43,905 nucleotides of DNA from Synergistaceae bacterium (GCA_017450125.1 JAFSWZ010000013.1:142282-186186); one strand, 5' to 3'; counted from the stretch's first letter, positions 17,972 to 26,530 are shown. Made by a program: numbers and translations. The notes: a model not told the origin generated them from the sequence alone.

Positions 17972-19608
17972 TGACGGTTGTACTCCTCTTCGTCAATCAT
18001 TCCGCCGCTCTTGGCAACAATAAGCGTAGAGGCTAGAGTTCCGTTGCAGCAAGTAACTGTGTCAGCCATGTCAAGCAGGGTGTAGATGCTCATGATCATT
18101 CCGATTGACTTGACGGGGCATCCCGCCTGAGCAAACAGCGTGGACAGCGCGATAACAGGTGCCCAAGAAGTCCCGGGAGCAATGATGATGACGGACAGTC
18201 CCAGCGAAATTATCTGCAGCCACGTTAAACGGATACCGTACATGTTCGCGGCGGACATGACTATCACCGACAGGCTCAGGCAAAACGCGTTCTTGTTCAG
18301 CGATGCGCCTATCGATACAGCAAACGATGAGAACTTCTGCAGAAGCCCCATGTCGTCAGCAGCTTTCATGCTGTCAGGTATCGCAGAAGTTGCTGAACAT
18401 GTGCCGAACGCGGTTATCATTGCCGGAACAGCTTTCTTGAACATGCGAAGAGGGTTGAGCTTCGCGGCGGACTTTATCATGAACAAGTAAAAAGCGTTCA
18501 GGAGTATGAAGCCCAGAATTACCGTGAAGAATATTCCCGCCAAAGATGCCAGCGTGCGGATGTCCTCAGTCAGCACTATCGATCCGACGGAACAGAACAC
18601 TACGATCGGAATGAACTTCATAAAGAACTCTGCTATCTTCATGAACACGTCGTTGAGTTCGCGGATTGAACTGCGAATCAGCTTTGCGTCCTTCGCTGAA
18701 GCGGCTATACCTACGATGACCCCGAGAACAATCAGCTGAAGGGTGTTGCTGTTCAGGAAAGGGCTGACTATATTTTCAGGGATTATGTTTCTCAGCATAT
18801 CGGTCATTGAGAATGACGCACCCTGAATGTCTGCGGGACTGGCAGGCGTAACGTATGCGCCTTTGCCCGTGCCGAAAAGCATCACCAAGCCGAAGCCCAG
18901 AGCTACCGCCAGGACCTGTATGCTCAGGAAACACGCCAGGAGTTTTCCGACGGATCGCCTGAAGCCGGACACGTCTCCTATGTCGGCAACGCTGGGCATC
19001 ACAGAGAAGAACACTACCGGGATTGTACACATCTTCATGCTGTTGAGGAATATGTTCTGTACCAGCATAAGCACATTGTCATTCAGGTAGGCTATGGTAT
19101 CCTCAGAGAAAATGTGTTCCGCAGCAAGGCCGAAGATTACGGCGGACAGCAGAGCCCCCAGAGTCTTGTACAGCATTGAATACGCAGACACGAACGCCTT
19201 TATCCTGATGACATTATACATCTGATAATGCTTGTACTTTATGATATGGCTGTAGGAGCTGAGAATAAGATTACGTATCGCTGCTTCGGCATCAGGAGCA
19301 ATGTCGTCCTCATCATCAGGCACATCCGGCACGTTGATACTCTCTGCAAAATCGAACTCTTTGCCCGGAACTGCCAGCTCGATGATCACGTCGCCGAAAA
19401 ATTTTCTGATACTCACTCTGATTACTTTTCTCTTCGTGAAATCTGCGTGCTCCATAAGGCTGAGCAGCGACTCTTCACACAGAATTTCGGCGCGGTTTTT
19501 CTCCTTCGTCTCGAGCTTCTTTGACGCGAGGCTTTCACGGACGAAAGTCAAAATCTGGCCTAATGTCTCTCTGCTGTCTGCTTCATTTACTGTTACTTTG
19601 AACTTCAT
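17968..19608 (-). CDS. SDF-fold (dicarboxylate/amino-acid:cation symporter-like) transporter with N-terminal GHKL-like domain
   Basis: The protein has 546 residues. Residues 1 to about 145 are soluble and resemble a GHKL/RsbW-type ATPase fold: a RAEILCEESLLSLMEHA helix like an N-box, a VIRVSIRKFFGDVIIELAV strand pair, and an end helix-strand YSHIIKYKHYQMYNVIRIK. The rest is an SDF/GltPh-type transporter with both re-entrant hairpins (CSATSAIPDSM; APGTSWAPVIAL). Key sites differ from glutamate transporters: the NMDGT motif is NKNAF (438-442), and the substrate-site aspartate is kept (D513) while the positions matching GltPh R397, N401 and D405 are D516, C520 and T524. Substrate is therefore unknown. 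It overlaps lpxI by 26 nt and lpxB by 4 nt. The ATPase-like reading is inference from pattern only. Confidence 0.8.
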   Translation of the reverse strand: MKFKVTVNEADSRETLGQILTFVRESLASKKLETKEKNRAEILCEESLLSLMEHADFTKRKVIRVSIRKFFGDVIIELAVPGKEFDFAESINVPDVPDDEDDIAPDAEAAIRNLILSSYSHIIKYKHYQMYNVIRIKAFVSAYSMLYKTLGALLSAVIFGLAAEHIFSEDTIAYLNDNVLMLVQNIFLNSMKMCTIPVVFFSVMPSVADIGDVSGFRRSVGKLLACFLSIQVLAVALGFGLVMLFGTGKGAYVTPASPADIQGASFSMTDMLRNIIPENIVSPFLNSNTLQLIVLGVIVGIAASAKDAKLIRSSIRELNDVFMKIAEFFMKFIPIVVFCSVGSIVLTEDIRTLASLAGIFFTVILGFILLNAFYLFMIKSAAKLNPLRMFKKAVPAMITAFGTCSATSAIPDSMKAADDMGLLQKFSSFAVSIGASLNKNAFCLSLSVIVMSAANMYGIRLTWLQIISLGLSVIIIAPGTSWAPVIALSTLFAQAGCPVKSIGMIMSIYTLLDMADTVTCCNGTLASTLIVAKSGGMIDEEEYNRQ

Positions 19609-20401
19609 TGTCTATCCCCCATACCGCTATCTTGTACTTGTCTGCGAGCGCAAAGAACTTCTCCGGCTCGAGTATCAGCGTCTTTCCCGCCTCAACCGCA
19701 AGGCACGACAACCCCGCCTCACGCATTGCCTCGATGGTTCGTGTCCCGACAGTCGGGAGGTCGTAGCGCATGTCCTGATCCGTACGCATCATCTTCACCA
19801 CAACCCCGCGCCCCGCGAGCTCTCCCGCACGATGAATCATCTTGTCCGTGCCCTCCATAGCCTCGACGGCTACCACAGCTCCGCCCGCAACGCACACAGC
19901 CTGTCCGAACGAACACGGCAATGTTACGCGCAGAATCTCTCTGCCGTAAGCTACGTCCTGCTGTTCCTGCTCATTCGGCGAACGTGAAGATAGCTTCCCG
20001 CGCGAGGCGATAAATTCCGGGAGTATCTGCCAGTACGGGATAACCGTTATCCCTTTCGCCTCGAACACGCTGACTATTGCACCAAGAAGCGAATGGTCAT
20101 CACGCAGGCTCTTCCGCAGTACCGAACGGGTTAATCTGTCGAACAGAAGAGGCAGGCAGTAGATAATTCTCTTGGGAATCCTGCCCGCCATTATCAGCCT
20201 GTCAGAACCGAACGCCTTTATCTCACGCAAGCCCCGGCCAAGATTCGGAGAACGCATTTTCACGAGGCGCGTGGCGTACGGTGCTAACTCTTCGGGGTCA
20301 TCACGCAGGGCAAGTATCAGCGTTTCGGGCTGAAGTTCCCGCAGTCTCCTAGCTATCTCTACGGGCAATATTCCTTGTCCTGCGATAAGTGCCGTGCTCA
20401 A
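19583..20401 (-). CDS. lpxI: UDP-2,3-diacylglucosamine pyrophosphatase LpxI
   Basis: This enzyme hydrolyses UDP-2,3-diacylglucosamine to lipid X and UMP, the step before LpxB; it replaces LpxH in many non-enteric diderms. Landmarks are the N-terminal ALIAGQGILPVEIA, the central RDDHSLLGAIVSVFEAKGI, and the C-terminal catalytic domain with GAVVAVEAMEGTDKMI, VVKMMRTDQDMRYDLPTVG and SCLAVEAGKTLIL. I choose TTG 20401, which overlaps the upstream stop as TTGA and gives the canonical MSTALIAGQG; GTG 20419 adds six residues. It is about 272 residues long. Confidence 0.93.
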   Translation of the reverse strand: MSTALIAGQGILPVEIARRLRELQPETLILALRDDPEELAPYATRLVKMRSPNLGRGLREIKAFGSDRLIMAGRIPKRIIYCLPLLFDRLTRSVLRKSLRDDHSLLGAIVSVFEAKGITVIPYWQILPEFIASRGKLSSRSPNEQEQQDVAYGREILRVTLPCSFGQAVCVAGGAVVAVEAMEGTDKMIHRAGELAGRGVVVKMMRTDQDMRYDLPTVGTRTIEAMREAGLSCLAVEAGKTLILEPEKFFALADKYKIAVWGIDNEVQSNSK

Positions 20402-21498
20402 ATCCTGTCTACCCTCCACGCGAAGAACAGCGCGATAACCAGAAACACGCAGTTAGGCCCCCAGCCCGCCAGAACCGCCGGAATGTTCCCCGACTCCCCG
20501 AGCGCACGGCACAGCGACATAACAACGTAATACGCGAACACCATAACAACGCTTATCCCGAAGCCCACGCCTCCTCCGCTTCTCCCGCGCCTCGATGCTC
20601 CGAACCCTGCACCGAGAACAGCCATAATCACGCACGCCCAAGGGACGGCAAGTTTCAGGTGAAACATTACCCAGAGCTTGGATAGGTCTGTACCTGCAGT
20701 GCCAGCCTGTGTTATGTAGCTCCACAGCTCGTGTGCAGACATGCTCGAAGGCTTGCGGGTGCTCCTCTGCAATTGCTCGGGTGAAAGACGAATCGCCAGC
20801 CTCTGACGCTCGAACCGTAACAGTAAGGACACCTCGCCTTCACGGGAAATGCTGTAGATTCTGCCGTCCTCTATCCACCACTGCGAGTTCTGCCACATCC
20901 CGCGCTGTGCATGAAGCGTTGTCGCAAGATGCCCGTCGTCGAACTCATGCATCATTATCCCGCTCATTTTGCCTTCGTTCGGGTCAAGCTCATCGATGTA
21001 CAGCACGCGTTTTAGCTGTCCTTTCTCCTCCTCGCGCAGAAACACTTTCTCCTGAACTGCCGCCGCCTGATTCTTCATTATCTCGTACTTCATCAGACGG
21101 TCAGCAGCTATCGACGCGAACGGCACAAAGGTTTCATTGAAGCCGAGCGCAGTTATTGAGATGAGAATTGACGCAAAGAGTATGGGACGCAGGATTCTTC
21201 TGAAGGGTATTCCCAGAGACTTAAGCGCGATTAACTCACTGCCTCCGTTGAGCGTGGACATTCCCAGCAGAGTAGAGAGCAGGGACGACATCGGAACGGT
21301 CATTATCACCACTTCAGGCAAACGGTACAGGAACAGCCTCGCAACGACAGCGAAGGCCACTCCCTGTTCAATTATGAGCTTGGCCGCCTGAAACAGCAGA
21401 TCTCCCGCCACAAAGATAAGCACGAAGATTAATATCCCGAACACGAAAGGCCCTGCACATGAGCCGAGTATTAATTTGTTGAGCAGCCCTCGTCTCAT
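20398..21498 (-). CDS. LPS export permease, LptF/LptG family
   Basis: This 366-residue inner-membrane protein extracts LPS from the membrane together with the LptB ATPase. It has the YjgP/YjgQ layout: two N-terminal helices (FVFGILIFVLIFVAGDLLF), a coupling segment with GGSELIALKSLGIPFRRIL, a further helix, a large periplasmic beta-jellyroll, then three C-terminal helices. Only one such permease is encoded here, so its LptF or LptG partner may be elsewhere; which of the two it is cannot be settled by eye. ATGA overlap links it to the upstream PAS gene. Confidence 0.9.
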   Translation of the reverse strand: MRRGLLNKLILGSCAGPFVFGILIFVLIFVAGDLLFQAAKLIIEQGVAFAVVARLFLYRLPEVVIMTVPMSSLLSTLLGMSTLNGGSELIALKSLGIPFRRILRPILFASILISITALGFNETFVPFASIAADRLMKYEIMKNQAAAVQEKVFLREEEKGQLKRVLYIDELDPNEGKMSGIMMHEFDDGHLATTLHAQRGMWQNSQWWIEDGRIYSISREGEVSLLLRFERQRLAIRLSPEQLQRSTRKPSSMSAHELWSYITQAGTAGTDLSKLWVMFHLKLAVPWACVIMAVLGAGFGASRRGRSGGGVGFGISVVMVFAYYVVMSLCRALGESGNIPAVLAGWGPNCVFLVIALFFAWRVDRI

Positions 21499-22652
21499 TC
21501 TGACAGTGCATTAGCCGAATATTTCCGGGTCATTGCGTTGGTCATGCGGTCAATGAGTTCCTGAGCACTCGGCACGTTGTTTCCGCCCTCGAAGGTCTCA
21601 TAGACGCTCAGCACCGTAACATGCATGAACTCCTCGAACGTCGGCACAAGGGCATTCGTGATAGCCGTCAGCCTCTCTATTACGTTCTCGACCATCTGGT
21701 ACGGGCACTCCGACAGCACAACGAGAATCTGAAACTCTCCCGTCTGGATAGCAGTGTCGGACTGCCGGATGTTGTTGATTACGCGTGCACTGTATGCCCT
21801 GAAAGGCCGCGTGTACTTGTCCATGTCATCAGACGGCAATAACTGCGGGAACACGAGACGTAGCATCACTGCGCTTACTGCTCTGCCGTAACGCCCAGCC
21901 CTGTAGAGTTCGTCGCTTATTCTCGCGAAGCCGTAGTTGAACGTGTGAAGCTGTGTGTCCTCGTCGGTAAATGCCAGAACTACTCCGCCTGACGTGCTTC
22001 CGCCTTCGGAGGACTCTTCACCGGTCGGAAGCCCCTTCGGGTTCAGCTCGAAGTAGAAGCGTCTTCCGTCGTCGATAGATATGCGCTTGATGTCCCAAAT
22101 CTTGCCGTTAATCTCCGCAGTCTTTGACACGGGACTGAACCACTCGCTAATGTTCTTGCCCAGCATGTTCAGCCGCGACAGGCCAAGTACCTCGAGCATG
22201 TCGTCAGTGAGGTTCAGTATCGCTCCCGTCTCGTCGGTTATCGCGAAGTTCACGGGAAGCTGCTTCAGGTCGTCTTCAACCTCAAGCACTACGACTTTGT
22301 TGCGTTCGGCTTCGGTCTGGTTGTACGCAACGACAAGTGCCGCCGCTCCGCACACCGCCAAAATCACCCCGAGCCACTGGAACATTCTTGCGCCGTACAT
22401 TATCGACATCGGGCATAGAAGTATCCCCTGCGCAAGTGCCTGAAGGGGGACGAGCCCCTGACTGAAGCCGTGAGCTATGAACAGCCCGTAGAGCACGCTT
22501 ATCACGATGAACAGCAGCCACACCAGCCCCCACACGGACAGGTCAACTTCACCCGAGACGTTCCCTGTGCCCATTGCGCGGGCGAGCATTATTGTGGCAA
22601 TCGCAACGACGGGAGGAACTGTTATCCACTTCAGGAAATTGTTTCCGCCCAT
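21495..22652 (-). CDS. Membrane protein with PAS and degenerate GGDEF domains
   Basis: About 385 residues. Three or four N-terminal transmembrane helices (ITVPPVVAIATIMLA, VWGLVWLLFIVISVLYGLF, WLGVILAVCGAAALVVAY) are followed by a PAS-like domain (FAITDETGAILNLTDDMLEVLGLS). A GGDEF-like domain comes last (ISDELYRAGRYGRAVSAVML, NNIRQSDTAIQTGEFQILVVLSE). The signature GGDEF is replaced by QTGEFQ, so cyclase activity is unlikely. The layout recalls GdpP-type phosphodiesterases without the DHH catalytic part. Start ATG 22652 lies 2 nt after the DUF4139 gene. Sitting directly before the LPS permease, it may sense and signal envelope state; that role is inference. Confidence 0.7.
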   Translation of the reverse strand: MGGNNFLKWITVPPVVAIATIMLARAMGTGNVSGEVDLSVWGLVWLLFIVISVLYGLFIAHGFSQGLVPLQALAQGILLCPMSIMYGARMFQWLGVILAVCGAAALVVAYNQTEAERNKVVVLEVEDDLKQLPVNFAITDETGAILNLTDDMLEVLGLSRLNMLGKNISEWFSPVSKTAEINGKIWDIKRISIDDGRRFYFELNPKGLPTGEESSEGGSTSGGVVLAFTDEDTQLHTFNYGFARISDELYRAGRYGRAVSAVMLRLVFPQLLPSDDMDKYTRPFRAYSARVINNIRQSDTAIQTGEFQILVVLSECPYQMVENVIERLTAITNALVPTFEEFMHVTVLSVYETFEGGNNVPSAQELIDRMTNAMTRKYSANALSE

Positions 22653-22654
22653 AA

Positions 22655-24250
22655 CTATTTGTACTCCAGTTCCTCGCCGCTGGGATAAGAGAGCGTGTAG
22701 TCCACTATGATCGTCTCTGTCTTCCCGGCCGGCACGGTGATTTCCCACGTGTAACGGTTCTCCGCGTCCTTCTCCTTCTCCTTCGGCTCAATGCGTTTCA
22801 CGTCGAGCTTTATCTTCTCATCCGTCGGAACAGGCAGGCGGTCGCGGACTGTTATCACCTTGTCGGATCTCGTGCCGTTGGTTATCTCCAGCTTGTAGCC
22901 GCTCATGAACACCCCGCTGAACCACGAGACTCCTGTCTTGCCGATTAACGCTTCCTTCTTCACGGTGATCTGATCCGCATAGCCGAACGGTATACGTCTC
23001 TGTCCCGTGCCGAACTCCTCGAGGAAGATTTTTCCTGTGGGACTGCCGTCAACTCTGAGCTCTGCGTTGCCGGGAATCAGCTTGTCGTTGTCCTCGTCCA
23101 TGCTGGCGATTATCCACGCTTTGTCCTTCTGCTCGGGAATGAGCATGATTATCGGCTTGGCTTTCAGCTTCAGCCCGCCGAGCGCAACCTCAAACTCTCT
23201 CTCTTGGCCGTCGCCGGTTATCGTGCCTTCGACGCGCACTGCCCTGTCAGATAAGCTCTCCTGAACCGCCGGGCCGGTTGATTCTGGCTCTGCGTAGTAG
23301 TCCTCCGCCACAGTATCCTCATCGAAAGCCGCCATGTTCCCCGCCATAGGTGCCGCCATACGTGCGGACTCGTACATCCTGTTAGTGCGGGTTAAGCTCA
23401 TGCCTTTGGTCGCAATCACTCTCTCCTGTCTGGGCCTTATCGAGACCCTGATAGGCTGAAGATCGGGGTTGCTGATGTTCTCGTCGGGAGTTTTTGTGTG
23501 AAGGGAGAACGCACCCGTGTAGTCGAGGCCTGTCCTCTGCGATGCCCTGATGAACATCTGAACCTCAATGTCCCCCGACTCGCTGTCGAGGTTCAGCGCG
23601 TAACGGGGTCTCCAGCTCGCCGAGCCCGTCGAAGCCTCAAGCCTCACCGTGCCCTTAGCGCGTCCTGTTACGACGAGATAGCTGCTCTCTCCCGAAGGAC
23701 GGCGCGAGTTCAGCTGGCTCGTCAGCATCGTCAGAATCTCCTTCTCCCGCGAAACTTCGGCCTTCACCGTCGCGAGTTCGTCTTCTGTCTTCTGCCGGAG
23801 TGCCTGCGCGCTGGTTATGTAGTCCAGCAGGTCAGTAGGGTTGTCGGCTCTGTCGGGCTCGATGGCCTTCAAGAGTTTCAGCGTCTGCTCAAGCGAGGCC
23901 TGATGTGCTGCGAGCGTGCTGACCTTCTGGGACTGCGCTTCCTGCTCGGCCTTCAGGGCTTCAAGCTGTGGCGGTGTCCACTTCGTGCGGGTGCGCTTCT
24001 CCGTCTTGATGTCCCCAAAAACGTTCTCGGGGTTCAGGAGCTTCACAGACTCCGCAGAAAACGCGCCGGGAAGATACGCCTCGAACGTCCCGTCCTCTCC
24101 TTGCGGCTCAATGAGGAACTCGAACCTCGCGCCGCTGGGGTAAAAATTGAGGGCGGCTATTGTTCCAGTGTAGGTGTCGGGCAGCTCAAGAGCACTGCAG
24201 GCACACGCAGACAACGCCAGCAGCATCAACGATAACATCAAAGCTTTCAT
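22655..24250 (-). CDS. Secreted DUF4139 (MuiA-like) protein
   Basis: This is a 531-residue exported protein with signal peptide MKALMLSLMLLALSACACSA. The order is an N-terminal beta domain, a long coiled coil (about residues 95-185, with LKAEQEAQSQKVSTLAAHQA), then the DUF4139 beta-barrel domain with the family pattern GSASWRPRYALNL, DYTGAFSLHTKTP, and a late ENRYTWEITVPAGKTETI. No C-terminal membrane anchor is seen. MuiA-family proteins are poorly understood; some affect capsule or envelope. It heads the LPS operon, so an envelope role fits. Confidence 0.8.
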   Translation of the reverse strand: MKALMLSLMLLALSACACSALELPDTYTGTIAALNFYPSGARFEFLIEPQGEDGTFEAYLPGAFSAESVKLLNPENVFGDIKTEKRTRTKWTPPQLEALKAEQEAQSQKVSTLAAHQASLEQTLKLLKAIEPDRADNPTDLLDYITSAQALRQKTEDELATVKAEVSREKEILTMLTSQLNSRRPSGESSYLVVTGRAKGTVRLEASTGSASWRPRYALNLDSESGDIEVQMFIRASQRTGLDYTGAFSLHTKTPDENISNPDLQPIRVSIRPRQERVIATKGMSLTRTNRMYESARMAAPMAGNMAAFDEDTVAEDYYAEPESTGPAVQESLSDRAVRVEGTITGDGQEREFEVALGGLKLKAKPIIMLIPEQKDKAWIIASMDEDNDKLIPGNAELRVDGSPTGKIFLEEFGTGQRRIPFGYADQITVKKEALIGKTGVSWFSGVFMSGYKLEITNGTRSDKVITVRDRLPVPTDEKIKLDVKRIEPKEKEKDAENRYTWEITVPAGKTETIIVDYTLSYPSGEELEYK

Positions 24251-24523
24251 GAAAGTATCCCCTTTCGGTATTGGTTGTGTAATGGAAAATTCGCATGTTA
24301 TTATATTGCATACTCAGTAAGAATTTGGAATTTGACGGCTGAAAATTTTTGTATGGGTGTACAATTAACGGGATAAAATTCCAAGAAGGGGCGGAAAAAT
24401 TTTTATGATTCGGTTGGCTTTCAGGATGAATGCCTGCTGATGTACCGCGCATCATAATCATACATAAATCATGAAGCATATCGACGGAGCGACAACTAAA
24501 TATCTCACCGGGAGGACTATGTA
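24251..24523. other. 273-nt divergent intergenic region
   Basis: This AT-rich gap separates the minus-strand envelope operon from the plus-strand flagellar operon and should hold both promoters. A TATAAT hexamer reads on the minus strand at 24300-24305 without a clear -35. On the plus strand TTGACG (24332-24337) and TACAAT (24360-24365) are 22 nt apart, too far for a standard promoter. No sigma-28 (GCCGATAA) or sigma-54 site is seen. The fliE Shine-Dalgarno CGGGAGG sits 8 nt before its ATG. Confidence 0.4.
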
Positions 24524-24865
24524 ATGGATCGCCTATTGATAGATTTTTCGCAGGTATATGGTCAGAGCGGAACACAGCAAGCCGCCAGAAGTGTATACAG
24601 CACATACGCAGCGAACCATAGGGAACGTGAGAAGGAAGCTCCGAGATTGTCGTTTGAGGATATGCTGACCCAGTCCATCAAGAAAGTGAATACCCTCCAG
24701 CTCGACGCGGAAAAAAAGGTGAGAGACCTCGCGATAGGGGACGTTGAGGACATCTCTGAAGTCGTGCTCGCCTCCTCCCGAGCGGACACAGCTCTCCGTC
24801 TCGTGATGGAGATGCGCAACAAGTTCCTCGATGCTTATCAGGCACTCTCAAGGATAACGGGCTAA
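24524..24865 (+). CDS. fliE: Flagellar hook-basal body protein FliE
   Basis: This 113-residue protein joins the MS ring to the proximal rod. The C-terminal two-thirds match FliE: LSFEDMLTQSIKKVNTLQLDAEKK, then DVEDISEVVLASSRADTALRLVMEMRNKFLDAYQ. The C-terminal region is strongly helical, as expected for a rod protein. It is first in the visible flagellar operon; flgB and flgC, which often precede it, are not present upstream. Confidence 0.95.
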   Translation: MDRLLIDFSQVYGQSGTQQAARSVYSTYAANHREREKEAPRLSFEDMLTQSIKKVNTLQLDAEKKVRDLAIGDVEDISEVVLASSRADTALRLVMEMRNKFLDAYQALSRITG

Positions 24866-24866
24866 A

Positions 24867-24886
24867 CGTGGGCGATCGTGGGCGAT
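24867..24886 (+). repeat. 10-bp tandem duplication before fliF
   Basis: CGTGGGCGAT occurs twice head to tail, filling almost the whole gap between the fliE stop and the fliF ATG. No normal Shine-Dalgarno is visible there, so the duplicated sequence occupies the position of the ribosome-binding site. Confidence 0.9.
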
Positions 24887-24887
24887 T

Positions 24888-26465
24888 ATGGATAGCTTGA
24901 AACGTTGGGCGGCCTCGTTTCTGACTTTTTGGGGAGGCCTTAAGTTATGGCAGAGGGCATCGATATTCTTTGCCATCTTCATAGTGATAGCTGGTCTTGC
25001 GGCGATGATCTTCATGTCTGGCGGGACAACATACGAGCCGCTTTACGCAGGCCTTGAGGTGAACGACCAGGCGGCTATTGTCGACTACCTGAAGGAGAAC
25101 AACATACCTTACAGGCTTGACCCGAGCGCGAACGCGATACTTATGCCGGGCGGAGCAATCTACGAGACGCGCCTTGCCCTTGCACAGCTGGGACTGCCTA
25201 AGGGCGGGACGACGGGCTTCGAGATTTTCGACGAGTCGAACATGGGAATGAGCGAGTTTCAGCAGAGAGTAGCCTACATGAGGGCGATTGAGGGAGAACT
25301 TGCGCGTACAATCTCGCAGATGTCGCAGGTCGAGAATGCCCGTGTCAGCGTAGTTATCCCCGAGCAGAGGCTTTTCCTCGAACAGCAGAAGCCATCCACC
25401 GCGTCAGTGCTTCTCCGTCTGAGGCAGGGAGCAACAATCGGGCCGACACAGGTCAAGTCCATCATTCACCTTGTTGCGCACTCAGTTGACGGCCTCGAGC
25501 CCGATGCAGTTACGGTTGTGGACACGAACGGCCGGATACTCTCCGACATGGTCTCCGACAGCATGATAATGTACAATCCCGACGGCACCAACGCCGTAAC
25601 CTCAGTACAGCGCGAGCTTGAACGCCAGCACGAACGCGAGCTCGAGAACAAGGTGCGCATAATGCTCGAGCAGGTGTTCGGGCCCGGAAGCGCGGTCGTC
25701 AGGGTGAGGATAGACCTTGATTTCGACAAGAAGACCAGCTCCTACGTCGAATACACGCCCAACCCCGAGACCGGCACAGGAGTCCCGCGCAGCAACGAGC
25801 GTCAGGAAGAGAGCTACACCGGGCAGGGCAACCCCGTCAACGGAAATCCCGGAACAACGACGAACATTCCCGGCTACGCGATAAACTCGACAACGGTAGA
25901 GAGTGAGTATAACCGCTCGAACTCGACGACGAACTACGAGATCACGACCCGCAAAGGCGATCAGGTCGTAACTCCCGGAGGAGTGCGGAGACTGTCTGCG
26001 AGCGTGCTGATTGACGACAAGTACAACGAAATCAACGAGGAACGCTTAGAGGCGATTCAGGAGGTAATAGCGTCGTCGATAGGTTTCAGCCGTGAACGCG
26101 GAGACAGTCTAGTTGTGCGGGCAATGCGTTTCTCGACGGCGTTTGCGGACGCGATGGCAGACCAGCTACGTCAGGACAGAATGTGGAAGATAATCTACGG
26201 CTCTGTCGCGGCGTTCTTCGTGCTGCTGCTGATTCTGGTGGCGTTGTACGTGTGGGTCAGAATGAAGCGGGCACGGCTTGCGGTTCAGGAGATCGAGGAG
26301 GCCGGCAAGAAGGTGCCGACGATTCAGGAGATGCTTACTTCACCTGACCTGCTGGCGTTTCAGGGTGAAATGGCTGTGCTTGAGGAACAGCTTAAGGCGT
26401 ACGCGAAGAGCCATCCCGAAGAGATTGCTACGCTCGTCAATGAGTGGCTCTCAATGGACAGCTAG
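24888..26465 (+). CDS. fliF: Flagellar MS-ring protein FliF
   Basis: This 525-residue membrane protein forms the MS ring. It has an N-terminal helix (IFFAIFIVIAGLAAMIFM) and ring-building motifs (YEPLYAGLEVNDQAAIVDYL, GLPKGGTTGFEIFD, FQQRVAYMRAIEGELARTI, VVIPEQRLFLEQQKPSTASV). A Gly/Asn/Thr-rich linker lies near residues 305-345. A second helix (IIYGSVAAFFVLLLILVALYVW) follows, then a C-terminal FliG-binding tail. The ATG has no clear Shine-Dalgarno; translation probably depends on coupling with fliE 22 nt upstream. Confidence 0.96.
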   Translation: MDSLKRWAASFLTFWGGLKLWQRASIFFAIFIVIAGLAAMIFMSGGTTYEPLYAGLEVNDQAAIVDYLKENNIPYRLDPSANAILMPGGAIYETRLALAQLGLPKGGTTGFEIFDESNMGMSEFQQRVAYMRAIEGELARTISQMSQVENARVSVVIPEQRLFLEQQKPSTASVLLRLRQGATIGPTQVKSIIHLVAHSVDGLEPDAVTVVDTNGRILSDMVSDSMIMYNPDGTNAVTSVQRELERQHERELENKVRIMLEQVFGPGSAVVRVRIDLDFDKKTSSYVEYTPNPETGTGVPRSNERQEESYTGQGNPVNGNPGTTTNIPGYAINSTTVESEYNRSNSTTNYEITTRKGDQVVTPGGVRRLSASVLIDDKYNEINEERLEAIQEVIASSIGFSRERGDSLVVRAMRFSTAFADAMADQLRQDRMWKIIYGSVAAFFVLLLILVALYVWVRMKRARLAVQEIEEAGKKVPTIQEMLTSPDLLAFQGEMAVLEEQLKAYAKSHPEEIATLVNEWLSMDS

Positions 26466-26479
26466 AATGATGATTCTTG

Positions 26480-26513
26480 ATGCTCCCTGTGAGATAACGG
26501 GGAGTATTTTTTT
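26480..26513 (+). terminator. Intrinsic-terminator-like hairpin between fliF and fliG
   Basis: ATGCTCCC (26480-26487) pairs with GGGAGTAT (26500-26507), including one G-U pair, around a 12-nt loop. Seven T residues (26507-26513) follow directly. The fliG Shine-Dalgarno AAGGAG lies just after. This is the form of an intrinsic terminator inside an operon, so it may attenuate the downstream genes. Confidence 0.6.
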
Positions 26514-26530
26514 CAGCAAGGAGTGATTAC

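Noticed and set aside
24371-24410. AAAATTCC...GGAAAAATTTTT hairpin in the divergent gap
   Set aside because: The stem needs bulges and the AT-rich context gives such matches easily; not strong enough to call a terminator.
24186-24605. 140-codon minus-strand frame across the DUF4139-fliE gap
   Set aside because: It covers both a signal peptide and fliE in the wrong frames, and there is no Shine-Dalgarno.
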